A stretch of DNA of 64,000 bases, from the NCBI GenBank assembly GCA_028829895.1, contig CM054177.1:44597164-44661163 (forward strand), read 5' to 3'. The position numbers and the translations under genes were made by a program. Source of the stretch: Sinotaia quadrata (taxonomy: Eukaryota > Mollusca > Gastropoda > Architaenioglossa > Viviparidae). Below are positions 38,580 to 50,500 of this stretch, piece after piece. Under the pieces are notes generated by a model. The model was given only the letters and a program-made list of their open reading frames with translations. It was not told the origin of the DNA and did no database searches. Position 1 is the stretch's first letter, and each line of letters opens with the position of its first letter.

Positions 38580-39575
38580 TTGTTGTTGTTACATTTTCTT
38601 CACTTCTGGCTGAGCATGGTTTGAAAGCTTTCATCTATGATGTTCTCGCCTTTGGAGGTGCTCAGCCAGGGCTTCACATCCTTCTCTTCTTCCAGGTTGC
38701 GGGTGGGGCCGTCTTCTGTCTCGTCGGTATTTTTTTTTTATTATTATTTTTTTTTCCCCACTTTTCTTCTTTATGGAGCCACTCCCCTAGTTGGTATGGT
38801 TGCTGTGGAGTGAGCATTGTAGCATATTTCATGTTTTGGGGTTTGGTGTTTTATCTGATTGTGTGCAGTGGTTTTTTTTTTTAATTATATTTTTATATTT
38901 AAATATAACTTATGGTGTTTGTGTCATTTAAGAATTTTTCCAGTGCTTTGTGTATTGTTTTTTGGTGGTGGATACAGAACCGTGTGTTCTGTATAGGGCA
39001 GCTCAAGATCTGTTATCACTTGTCCCAGATTTTTCCTTTCATCTGTGTACTGCATGCAGCTTGTGAGGAAATGTGCAACTATGTTATGTGTGACAGTGAT
39101 AGCATCTTCTAGTTTGAGAATTAGGGTGGTGTAACAGCCGTGTTTGACTTTAGTCTGAGTCTGCTGATGGCTTGGTATGCCAGCTTATTTTTTGTTGCCG
39201 GGAGAAGGTAAAAATCCTGTGGCGCTGGGAGGTAGTGCCGTTCTTTGCCCCTTTGTCGGCTGTATCATTTCCAGTTATTCCTATGTGGATGGGGATCCAT
39301 AGGAAGCTTGTTGTTTGTTTGTTTTGCAGTTTTAAAATGAGCTGCCTGATGTTGTTCATGTTAAACACTCTCTGTCTTATATGGTTGTAAAGGGCCTTTA
39401 GTGCAGAGAGCGAGTCGGTGATTATTAGGAGTTTTTGGGGTGGGTGGGGATTGTGTGGAGCTTCTTGTAGTGCCATTTGTATTGCTACAGTTTCGGCGGT
39501 CAAATAGAGTGTGCGTTGTGTAGTTTGTACGTGTAGAGGCAGTGAGGTGTGAGTACCACTGTGCCTGTGCTTCTT
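38580..39575 (-). mobile_element. 5'-truncated non-LTR retrotransposon (LINE) with RNase H domain, I/R1-like
   Basis: Present only in unit B. The minus strand encodes LYLTAETVAIQMALQEA (RNase H glutamate region), KLLIITDSLSALKALYNHI (TDS motif), SFLWIPIHIGITGNDTADKG (last catalytic aspartate and helix), then a 3' UTR ending GTAACAACAACAAG, a short simple-repeat tail instead of poly(A). The first RNase H aspartate and all reverse transcriptase are missing, as expected of 5' truncation. It is flanked by TGTATATAGC (38570-38579) and TGTATATAC (39576-39584), a target-site duplication. Unit A shows the uninterrupted site near 25545. A retained RNase H domain after reverse transcriptase is typical of the I group of LINEs. 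Confidence 0.85.
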
Positions 39576-40189
39576 TGTATATACTTTGAAACTGAAAGTA
39601 ATGGCTACAGGGAATATTAGCCCATTATTTACTTTATAAAAATAACATAAATATTAGTCTTAATAATTAAAATAGAATATATACCATTAAACATTTTATT
39701 TTTTATTATCTCACAATTCAATCAGCATTTATGATTATTACCAAAAGTTAATGAGCGCTGCTTCGGTTAGTCAATGCTGTATTGTTACTGTTAATATTAT
39801 ACTATGTGCATACTAGAGTTACCTAAATTGTCCAAGTTGTTCATTCCTCCTAACTATATTGATAATCCACAAAAGGGGGAGGGGGTATCATTTTCTTCAA
39901 TATGTTAATAATCGATCTTGTAGTTCTAGTGGCAAGTTATCTTATACAGCAATATTCGGTTAGTCAAATACAGAACCAAATTTCATCTTAATTTTACAAA
40001 TCTATATCACTATTATCAGCAAAATAAACTAATGCAAGTATTACTTTTTTTAATCTATAAAACAAGAACCAACAAAATTTTTTAAAATAATTATTTTATG
40101 CAAAAAATGCACTTAAACAAATATTACTTTTAATTATTTTTTTTTAATAAAGCACTAATAATGAATACAATGCACAAACATTATTGTTA

Positions 40190-42060
40190 TGTTTTCCGTG
40201 TACCACATGGTGACCAAAGAAAGCCCATCACGGACGGTTTTATCGTTTTGATGACTCGAGCAGTTTTAGAAACTTGCCACAGTTTAAGGAATACTCAATA
40301 ATGATATTATTTAAAGTTTGAAAGTAATAATGTTTCAGTAAAACACACATGTTTCAGAAAATCAAAGATTATCATATACATCTCGTGAGGGTGAGCGGGA
40401 AAAAAGTCACAGGAAAAAAAGTCACGGGGAAAAAAGTCACAGAAAAAAGTCATAGGAAATAAAGTCACAAGAAAAAAGTCACAGGAAAAAAAAAAGTCAC
40501 GGAAGAAAAGTCGCAGAAATTTATTTGTGTGCGTGTTGGGCATACTGTTTAGTGTGTAAGTTATACACGCTTATAAGAACGATATTTCTCTGTTGTCATT
40601 TAAGGGTGTCAAACTTCGAAGAGAGCTCTAAATAGCTTTGTGGTGCCGAGGGCGTGTGTGACTAGAAATTGACACATAGGCCTGTTAAATAACAAGTTTT
40701 GATGGACTTCATATCTAGCTTGCATCACTGAAAAAGATACAATGGGCTGAATGTTTCTTTCTCGTTAATTCACGGAAATTCCAACAGTTGATTTTTTTTC
40801 AAACGAAAAGAACAGTTATCGGAAAGTCGAGATTTCAGAGCTGCTAAGAAATTTGAGAAAAAATTCAAAATTTAGAAGTCTTTGACTAGACACGGATTCG
40901 ATGTAATTTACTGCTTACACGTATTTAGTTCTGCGTAGTCCCATTTATGTCATACTTTTACCTTTTGGTGTCAATGCAGAGTAATTTTATAAAATAGTTT
41001 GAATGTAACTCAAGAGGATGAGTAACTCGATGGACTGTCAGCGAAATTGCCAGCACTGCTTCAGTGGCCTACTATACCTCCAAAAGATCTAGTTTCACAG
41101 TAAAGTGAACTTTATTTTAAAAAATATATATGAATTTCTTTCCTGACGGAAGATTTTGTTGTCAAATCGTTCCGCCAATTAAGCCCTGAGTATTTGAATG
41201 TGTTCCATTGAGCTATTCTGTTTTTTTTAAAAATCAGTTTATTATACTTGAAGCCTAAGTCCAGTAAAGTCTGTTATTGCAGTAATCGACTTGTTATTGC
41301 TATTTCATTGATTTTTTAAAAAATAGTTTGGTTTCCTTTTCTATTTTTTTGGGGGGTAAGCACTTTAAAAAAAAATCAGCGTACAAGTACACAGTCAATC
41401 ACACACACTTCACTTATTTAGTTACTAATTTTTTTACTCGTAGTAATAAAACGTGTTTTATTTTATACACAAAATGACATCGCTTGATATGCACTCTGAA
41501 TGTGACCTAGCTAACTACCGTTAACTTGACGACAGAAGTAAAAACATTGATAGCGTCAACGGGTTTAGTCTTGTTTTTTTTTTTAGTATCAAAACAAGTC
41601 GTCCTACTGTGTGCGATTTTTAGAAACACTTTGGCAAAATGTTAATCATTCTTCTAAATGATCAATGATCAATCGAGGATTTTGTAAATGAAAGTCGGTC
41701 GGATCCACAGACTAAAATGTCGGGCTGGAGATAGTCCGTTGAGTCGGGTAACGAAATGATGAGGAATTTTTATTTTAAAAGTAAATTAATTGCAGTACTT
41801 TAACACATATAATCAAAAGATGCTCTCGAACATCTTCAGACAAAGGCTGGGCTGAGGGGAGGGGAGCAGAAGAGAGCGAGAGAACACTTTTGACCAGACA
41901 AACTAGAATGGATGACTTCGTCTGAAACAGGCAAGAGATACGATCGTTTTGACTGTACACAAGGTGGGCGATCGTTTTGACTTTGCGCACTACAGGGTAG
42001 GCGATCGTTTTGACTCTACACTACAAGGTGGGTGATTGTTTTGTCTTTGCACACTCCAGG
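40190..42060. promoter_or_regulatory. CpG-retaining segment upstream of TRMT1-B, partly deleted
   Basis: Counterpart of 26200-28620. It lacks about 0.8 kb including the TGACGTCA palindrome, which is replaced by the short-unit repeat. The remaining parts are very close to copy A, for example the 120 bp after GACTAGACACGGATTCGATG, which look identical. Confidence 0.28.
40390..40517. repeat. short-unit minisatellite AAAAAAGTCACAGG, about 8 copies
   Basis: Degenerate copies of 14-18 bp (GGGAAAAAAGTCAC, AGGAAAAAAAGTCAC and so on). They replace the DNA corresponding to 26430-27225 of unit A and join directly to the shared sequence ATTTATTTGTGTGCGTGTTG. Confidence 0.85.
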
Positions 42061-42075
42061 ATGGCTGATTAAAAG
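41945..42075. repeat. about 37-bp repeat at the right end of unit B, 3-4 copies
   Basis: Copies of GGTGGGCGATCGTTTTGACT followed by TTGCGCACTACAG. Unit A ends with about two copies (28565-28615). The repeat marks the right boundary of the duplication. Confidence 0.75.
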
Positions 42076-42079
42076 AGTC

Positions 42080-44709
42080 AGATGGCCAGATCAGATGAAC
42101 AGCGGGACTTAGTTCAGAGGCGAATTAGGCAATCTTGTATTTATACGCGGCTAATCGTTCATTTACAAGTTGAGAGAAAATGTTTACTTTCGGAAAGAGA
42201 ATTCTGGAATTTTTCTCCCATTCGCAACTTGATTAGCGCTTTCTGGGGGTTAGTTTTTTTTGTTTTTTTTTTTAGAAGAACAATAACTATTTATGAAATA
42301 TCTCGTTAGAAAGCTTATGTACAGTACATATCTATTGATTCATAAGATCCTTTAATTAGGCAGATAATTTTGGTGAGTAATATTTTATGTATTACTTCTA
42401 GAACCTTGATTCGAATTGTTATAGTTTATAACTGAAAACGCATTTAATTAATGAGTAGAATACCTGTTCTTGTTAAGAGAAATTACAAAACATGCTAGAT
42501 GTTCCCAAGTTAATGAGGATAGCGAGGGGAGAACTCTCTAATGTATGAGAGCAGTTAGAATGTGACGATTGTTACTTTTATATTCACATAAAACAAGATA
42601 TCAATTCTAAAAGTTTAGAATCAATCCTCTTTAGTGAGTAGCCCACACACAAAGAATCGTATTAATAATTAAAGTCAGCAATAACTTAACAACACAATTA
42701 TTCAACTTAATATAATGATAAGCAAACTAGTTGTCTTCAGGATCGGGGAATGTTAGCACTATTTCCTCTTAATTAATTAATACTCATTCATCCAAAATGC
42801 AGCTCACCCCTAGTCGATCCCAGTCAGTGGTCATCCAAAGACTTAATTAAGACATGGAGAAAGATAATAACAATTTAATAATAAGAACCATAATAATAAT
42901 TTTTACAAATTACATGAATAGCAAAAATGCATTACAGTCCCCATTACCCACTATAATTTGTTGAACAGATTTTATCTTAATTTCCTAACTCTCAATCCAA
43001 AATGGCGGTCACAAATGTGTTGACAATGTGACCAAATTCTCCTGCTTTGATCCTTGGCTAGCGATGGTTATCTTCTTGCTGGCAGTCTGTCCCATGAAAC
43101 TGTCACTTTCCAACACAGGTTCAGATGGTAAACCTTTAGAGTACTGTCTCATTTGGCTTACTAAAGTATGTCACTGGTAGATCATAATGTTTCCTTTGTA
43201 GTCTAGCATATTCATATTTCTAATAATTACATGCAGTGGAGGTGGCAAGAATTTATAATGCAATTCCTTACAAAATCAATATCCATAATAATCTTAATAC
43301 AATTCTATAGCATTGTCGCATTAAATTTAAATTAATAATGATTAGCATATAGCTAACTCAGAATTAAAGAATACTTCAAATACTAGAATATGGCAGGCAT
43401 ATTATATTATTGCGACTGAAAATTTGAGCATCATTTAACAAATGACATTGACCCTCAGGTTTTTTTTTGTTTTTGGATAAGTATTTTGATGTCTGTTTCG
43501 TGAACAAGACAGTGCAACACAAAGCTGGCCATGAGAAAATTGAGCTCGAAGGTCGCAGATGCTTTAGTGTTGCTTATAAAAACTCCCATGTGCTCGAAGG
43601 TCAAGGATGCTAAGAAATACATTTGGCACCAACAGACAGAACTGGAAAACTATATATATATGATTATGAATTATAACCCCAACATACAAAGAAAACATAT
43701 TCCATATTTCTAAATAGCTTTTAAAAAAAACTCTCATATAATCAAAGTATTTATTTCATTAATAATGTATGCAGGTGTCAATGGCCTGAAAATTTGACAG
43801 TGGTAAATTGTTTTACAACTTCTTCATATCAAATTAATGAAAGGCATCAAAAACTTTATAGTCAGGAATAGAGGCATGTTCATATCACAATTCACACTCT
43901 CTCTTTTCGTTCACATTAATTAATTTTTTATTATTAATAAAAAAATACAAGCTGAAACTTTGAATTTCATATTATCCCTGTTCCAACTAAATAGGTTCCA
44001 TGATATATGCTATCATGCTTCCTCATTACAAAAAAAATTACAAAAAAGCATTATACGTCAGTGAAATTTTATTATTTAAAAGTAGATATATTTCAAAACA
44101 TGTTTATTATGTTTATCCTATTTACAACTTTATTTCTGAAATGCATATATCAGGCATGCTCCTATTTGTATACACACTCCGCACACAACAGTACACATCT
44201 AAACATTTAACAGCAGAAAAGCCCAAACACTAAAATAAACATAGTTGAACCATTTACATAATCATATGCACAATTCTTTAATTTATAAAAACATAAAACA
44301 AACGAACATAATGCAGTATTAAATATCAGTGTTGTCTGTTCTGTTCTGTGTAATGTGTTACAAATAAATCCATTTCAAAGAGCATGATGACTATGTAGTC
44401 AGCAAAAGAATAATATAAATGATGATAGCATTCAATAAACTAATCCAACCTAACTTCAAGAACTACAATTTCTATTTATACATTCTTTTACCATGTGACA
44501 AACTGTCTTGTCCTGTCTAATTATAGTTTGCATACTAAAAACATTTACTTTCTTGCCCATCCAAAGTTTATAGAGTGAGTAAAGTTATCATTTCTTGCCC
44601 ATCAAAAGCTAACTCAGCTGACTACAGAATTCACAAACACTTATGAAGATAGTTATTGGTGATCTTGTGCACAATCTCTGAAATGATCTGGTGCCACAGA
44701 GAATGGTCT
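42080..44709. other. intergenic stretch between unit B and DAP3; nothing firmly recognised
   Basis: AT-rich, with a less AT-rich patch at 42980-43210. On the minus strand that patch gives a short open stretch (about 47 codons from an ATG near 43158) beginning MRQYSKGLPSEPVLESDSF, with no recognised domain and no clear splice context. No tRNA or other RNA gene was seen. The DAP3 3' UTR must lie at the right edge. Confidence 0.5.
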
Positions 44710-47508
44710 CTACTTAGAAGAACACACACGTAAGAGTTGAAAAGGATTCTTGTTGCTCAAGAAAATTAGTTCTTTCTTCCCCTCTTCAGTTTTGGCTACA
44801 AAAGGAAACAGAAACATACAAATATCAAATAATTTATAATTCTTGTGACATCAACATTAATGCAACACACACTTAAAAAACTTCAGCCCTTACCTTTACA
44901 TTAGGACAGTTTTTAGTTTGTAATATTATTAAGGGAAAACTAAATTGAAGATTTTGCCTCAAAATATAAAGTCCAAACCAAATGTAAAGTAGCAAACAAA
45001 AACAAAACCCACTAAACCTTTTGTGAGTGGGCAAATTATATAAAGCGTGATGATAGCAGGTTGTCTTAAAATTACAGAGCAAATGCAACAATCCAGGGTA
45101 ATTAATGCAATGGTGTGTTCAAATATTTAAAAATTTAGATTATATATTAAATTTGAATATAGAAATTACATTATTGACACCAACTTCCTGAACAGGAAAT
45201 TACTGTTAAAAAAAACAAATTCAATAGCAGAAAAAAAAATGCACATAAATTTACATCATACAGTAAAAGTAATGCATGCATAAATTAAATTAAAGTCAGT
45301 ATTGCAACCTTATGCTGCAACAATGATATAAGTTAAAGTCAATATTGCAATCTTAAGCTGCAACAAATAAGTTAAAGTCAATATTACAACATGAAGCTGC
45401 AACAAATGATATAAATTAAAGTCAATTGCAACCTTATGCTACAACAATTGATTTAAGTTATAGTCAATATTGCAACCCTATGCTGCAATAGATTATATAA
45501 GTTTAAGTCAATATGGCAACCTTATGCTGCAACAAATGAGATATGACAGATGGGACAAGGCAAACATACAAAACTGCAAAAGAAATCCTCAAGCTGCTAG
45601 AATTATTGAGATAAATCTTTTTTTATGGAGATATGGACTACATGGTATGGTTTTGTGAGATATTTTTTTGCATGGAACATATTAATTTTTTGTTCTTGGA
45701 GCACTTATGATATTAAATATAATTAAGGAAATTTGTCTCAGATTTCAGATAACACAATGTAAATGTATCATGACAAACCATCTTTGTGTTGTAGCCAGTT
45801 GCGATCATGATAGTATTCAATACAACTGTAGGCTTCCTTCTCTGAGTAATTTGGAACATGAACAGGTACAAAAGGGTCCAACCACTCAAAACCCTATAAA
45901 AATGCAATAAAATTCTTTAAATAACACATAGAACTAATGCTGTGGTACATCTAAAGAGACACAATTGACAACTAGTGATACGGTACATCTATAAAGACAA
46001 AATAGACAAGTGCTGTGGTATATTTAGATATAACAGACAACTAGTGCTGTGGTACACCAAAAGAGAAATAAAGGACAACTAGTACTGTGTACACCTTAAG
46101 AGACACAATAGACAACTAGTGCTGTGGTAAAAGAGAAATAACAGACAACTAGTGCTGTGTTACATCTAAAGAGATAGACAACTAGTGCTGTGGTACATCT
46201 CAGGAGACAGACAACTAGTGGGGTGTTACATTTAAATAGATACAATAGACAACCAATGCTGATACATCTAAAGGGACCTAACAGACAACTAGTGTTGTAG
46301 TACATCTTTGAAGAAACAGACAACTAGGGCTGTGTTACATTTAAAGAAACAGGCAACCAGGACTATGGTACATATAAAGAGACAGACAACTAGTGTTGTG
46401 GTACACCTAAATAGACAGACAACCACAATAGACAACTAATGCTGTGATACATCTACAGAGACATAACAGACAACTAGTGCTATAATACATCTGAAGAGAC
46501 ACTGAAGACAAAACTTGGGCTGTGGTACATGTAAAGAAACAATGAAGATTACAAAGATAGTGCTATGGTAACTCTATAAAGATAACAAAACTTAGTATTG
46601 TGGTACACCTGAAGAGACACTGAAGATTACAAAAATAGTGCTATGGTATGTCTAATGAGACACCAAAGATAATAAAAGTAGCACTGTTGTACATCTAAAG
46701 TAACACTGAAGACAACAAAACTAGTGTTGAGATACAAATAAAGAGACAGGAGACATTCACAGCAATGAACATTGTCAAAAGATTTATGAGACAAATTGAA
46801 AAATGATAATAAACAAATGATAACAATTATATGGTTTATGTAATTAATCTTTAAAATCAATATGCATGTTTAGCAAATATTACTTTTTTCTTAAATATCA
46901 AAACTCAAATGACAAAACTGACAGTACTTAATAATAAAATCACTAAACCAGATTTAAATAATCAAATACATTAGTAAGTAATCAGGACTACTTTCAACAT
47001 GCCTTTATAACAGTCCAGGATGATGACAAAATGAGCTTAAAATAATCAAATGCACTGAACAAAAAAATCCCCCAGATTAAAACAACTAAATAAATAAATT
47101 TAAAGTTAGACATGCAATCAGGCCTACTGTCAACTTGCCTGTTTTCCCAGGATACAGTAGGGTGTTTCAAGTTCCTTGTCAATACGCAGCTTGGCCTGAA
47201 CATCCACTGAACATACTATTGCACCATTGGTCTGCCCAGCAAATAACAAAATAAAAAGTATATATAAATACACATAAACTATGCTTATAATTAAGTCAGA
47301 ATATAAGTATAGTTTGTTAAATATCAGTGACTCCCAGAAATCCAACATGTTTATAAATATAAACATGTGCATATACAGTTATGCATGCATGCACACACAC
47401 ACATATAATATATTATCTTATTAATGAAATGTTTACACACATAAGAAAAGAATATAACAAATGACAAAATGAAAAAAAAAAATCAAAAATACTTTAATCC
47501 AAACTGGA

Positions 47509-47590
<82 letters not shown>

Positions 47591-50500
47591 CACACACAAA
47601 AGTAAATATGTTTACCCAATCTGACTGCAACATTTTCTTGAAATTGTGCACCAAAGATATCTGATCTGCCATTAACTGCAACAACCAATGAAGATTTAGA
47701 ACCTCAGTCACAAAGTCAAAAACACTGATCCAATGAACATATTTATTTGTTTATGTATTTAGAAGTTAGTAAGTTAGAGCTTCTAACTGTACATTTATTT
47801 CCATGACAAAGTAATGATGGTAATATTTATTTATTTTCTGTTGCCTAGAAAGTGGCTGTCACAGAATGGAAGCATAGATATTGATAGAATGGGAAGTACA
47901 TAGTGTGTGCATGATAAAACAATGATGGCAATATTTATTTATTTTCTGTTGCCTAGAAAGTGGCTGTCACAGAATGGAAGCATAGATATTGATAGAATGG
48001 GGTGTACATAGTGTGTGTATGGTATGCACATATGGTGGGCGGGCCTGAGAGTGTGCATGTAGATCCATGTTTTAGACCCATTACAATTTTTAAAAAAATT
48101 AAATGAAAATTTTCAAATATTAAAAATTTTCAAAAGCAATAAAATAATTTGATCAGATGTCCTTATCCAGCAGGATGCTCAGATTTTCATAGCCCACAAC
48201 ATTAACATAACATGTGCACAGTTGCTTTCTATGGAGTTATTTATTGACCCGTTAGGGCTCAAAATGCTATAAACAAATATTCATTATAACTGAAAATATT
48301 AGGATAGAATATTATCCACTTTATACTGAGATACATCCTATCAGAAGAACCCAATGATCCAAAATTGGAAATTTACAGCTGACTTTATATGATCTTCAGA
48401 AAAATGTAAAATTTTGATAAATTCAGAAGATATCTCAAGTCTCCAGTTATAAAACATGACTGATTTCTCACCAAATACCTATTTATTTCTCTCTATAAAT
48501 CTTTTGAGATAAAACAAGATATTTTTGATCAGCAGCCATTTTACTTTTTTTGCATATATAATAATACACAACAATCATGGACTGAAGACCCAGCAGATTT
48601 GTCCATGACTGTTGTGTTTTGTAGAGAAAGGTTAGGGTTTTTAAGAGAAAGGTGAGGGCTAGGATTAGGATTAGCTGCCAAATAAAAACTAAAGTAAATC
48701 AATACACTAAATCTGATTTATTTATTATCTTTCATCATTTATTTTTTCTTCTGCTAATCTTTTTGTGCTAATATCTTAAATATTACAGTTAAATAGATTC
48801 AATTAACAATTTTAATGTATAACTTTTTCCCTTCAATATGACACACATGGACCCCCTTGTTATTATAAACATAATATTCATAGATGGAGTTTTGGGTCTT
48901 CCATCCATGATGGTCATGTACAGAGAACCTGCCATAACAAAAAGTGCTGCACAAAAAACCTTCTTTTTCATCCAGCCCCAAAATAGAATTCATAATGCTT
49001 CAAATCAGTGAGAACAGATCCATGATGATTTTAATTTAGTTATGTCAAAAGCTTTTAGTGCACCAAGTAAGAATATCCAGTACCTTATCTTGGGTGAAAT
49101 AATCTGTCTGCAAACTCCTGAGGGCTAAATTAGTTATTAACACAATACAGTTCTAAATAAAATTAGATGGAAACATACCAGTTCTTTCTCCGGATTTTTT
49201 ATATTGGTCTGGTTCCAGAAAGCATTAACACCATCCACTACTACTAACAACTTAAATCTGCAACACATACAATGAAAGCATAAATTTGGATACCATAACA
49301 GTTATCTGTAAGTTAAAGCAGTTATCTGTAAGTTAAAGAAATAAAATTTTAAAACAAGTAAAGCATAAAACACTGACTTTTGTTACTGTGAGGAAGTGAT
49401 TTCTCTTTATCATATGGCTACATTCTTATCATGTCTAGTAACAATTTAAATATGTCGTAACTAGATTTGTACTGAAACTTCTAAACATGTATAATTACAA
49501 TCTGTAGTAGCCTATACATTGTGAGAACATGTTCTTTATGTATGTCTTGAAACTATGTTTTTATTTCACTGTAGTTGTGACATATGGGTTAGGTGAATGC
49601 CAAAGTACATGCTGGGTAATCTGTGCTTGTCCCTCTCTCACACCCCACAGCCTGAGTACAAGCCAAGGCCACAAATGAGGTGATGCATCAAATTAGTGAT
49701 TTTATTAATATCAGGTTAGACTTGATTTTGAGGCAGATGCCTATATACCAAGACAGAACTTGTTAGTTTATAAGAAACAAACAAGAGAGAAAAGCAATAG
49801 GACTGGTGTTACCAAGCATCCTTTGAAAATGCTTCAATTACATAAGTTACAAGAACCTACTCAAGAACCTATATAAACTGTACTGCATTTTTCATCTACT
49901 GCAATTATAAACACCAATGTTGTCTCTTCGCCCTATCAAGCTATAATACCAATACAACTATGGCCAAGAAACTACAACTTACTTGGGCTACATACATTTC
50001 TTTGCAAACTAGATGTCACACAGCTGACTCCTCTCTATACATAACTGTCATCCTACAGCTATGAAAATTAAACTGCCTTTCTGCAATTTTGACAGGTGCA
50101 ACATCATAGCTCTGCCATTTTTACACATCTTTTGACAGCATCTTCTATAATCATCCACTTATTAATAATGGTTGCCCATCAAATTTTACTCTTATTATAC
50201 TGATCTAACATTCTATTTCTATTTGTGCTAATTGAATCTAAATTATTAAAATATATTTTATTATGTACGAATGTGAAATAAAGAAATCAGAATGAGAGTA
50301 AATAAACAGAAGCTTACCTAAGCAATTAGACAGTTTATGTTTCTTGAAAAATATACTTATGTGCTGAGATATCAAAAAATGCAGAATGGAAACCCAGATA
50401 GCTGAAGGTAAATGATTGTTCCAGGGAATTATAAATCAGAGATAGATAGAAATTAAAAGCTCACCCCCCCCCCATCTGACCAATAGGTATCAAAAGCAAA

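Larger units (their letters stand above)
28940..42070. repeat. segmental duplication unit B (contains TRMT1 copy B)
   Basis: Parallels 14680-28620 in the same orientation. It carries three changes not in A: an expanded 44-bp minisatellite at the left end, a LINE insertion at 38580-39575 and a short-unit repeat at 40390-40517 replacing about 0.8 kb. Splice sites of TRMT1 exons 1-2 and 2-3 are kept. Confidence 0.9.

Noticed and set aside
40307..40543. Minus-strand frame full of FFSCDFF-type repeats
   Set aside because: It is simply the translation of the GTCAC short-unit minisatellite.
42082..42309. Plus-strand frame beginning MARSDEQRDLVQRRIRQSC just right of unit B
   Set aside because: No recognised family, no convincing splice sites, and it runs into an F/V-rich T-tract. 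Kept only as a note.
47433..47711. Minus-strand frame with a VCVCVCVC run
   Set aside because: Translation of the (CA)n tract around the real DAP3 exon 10; only 47616-47675 is coding.
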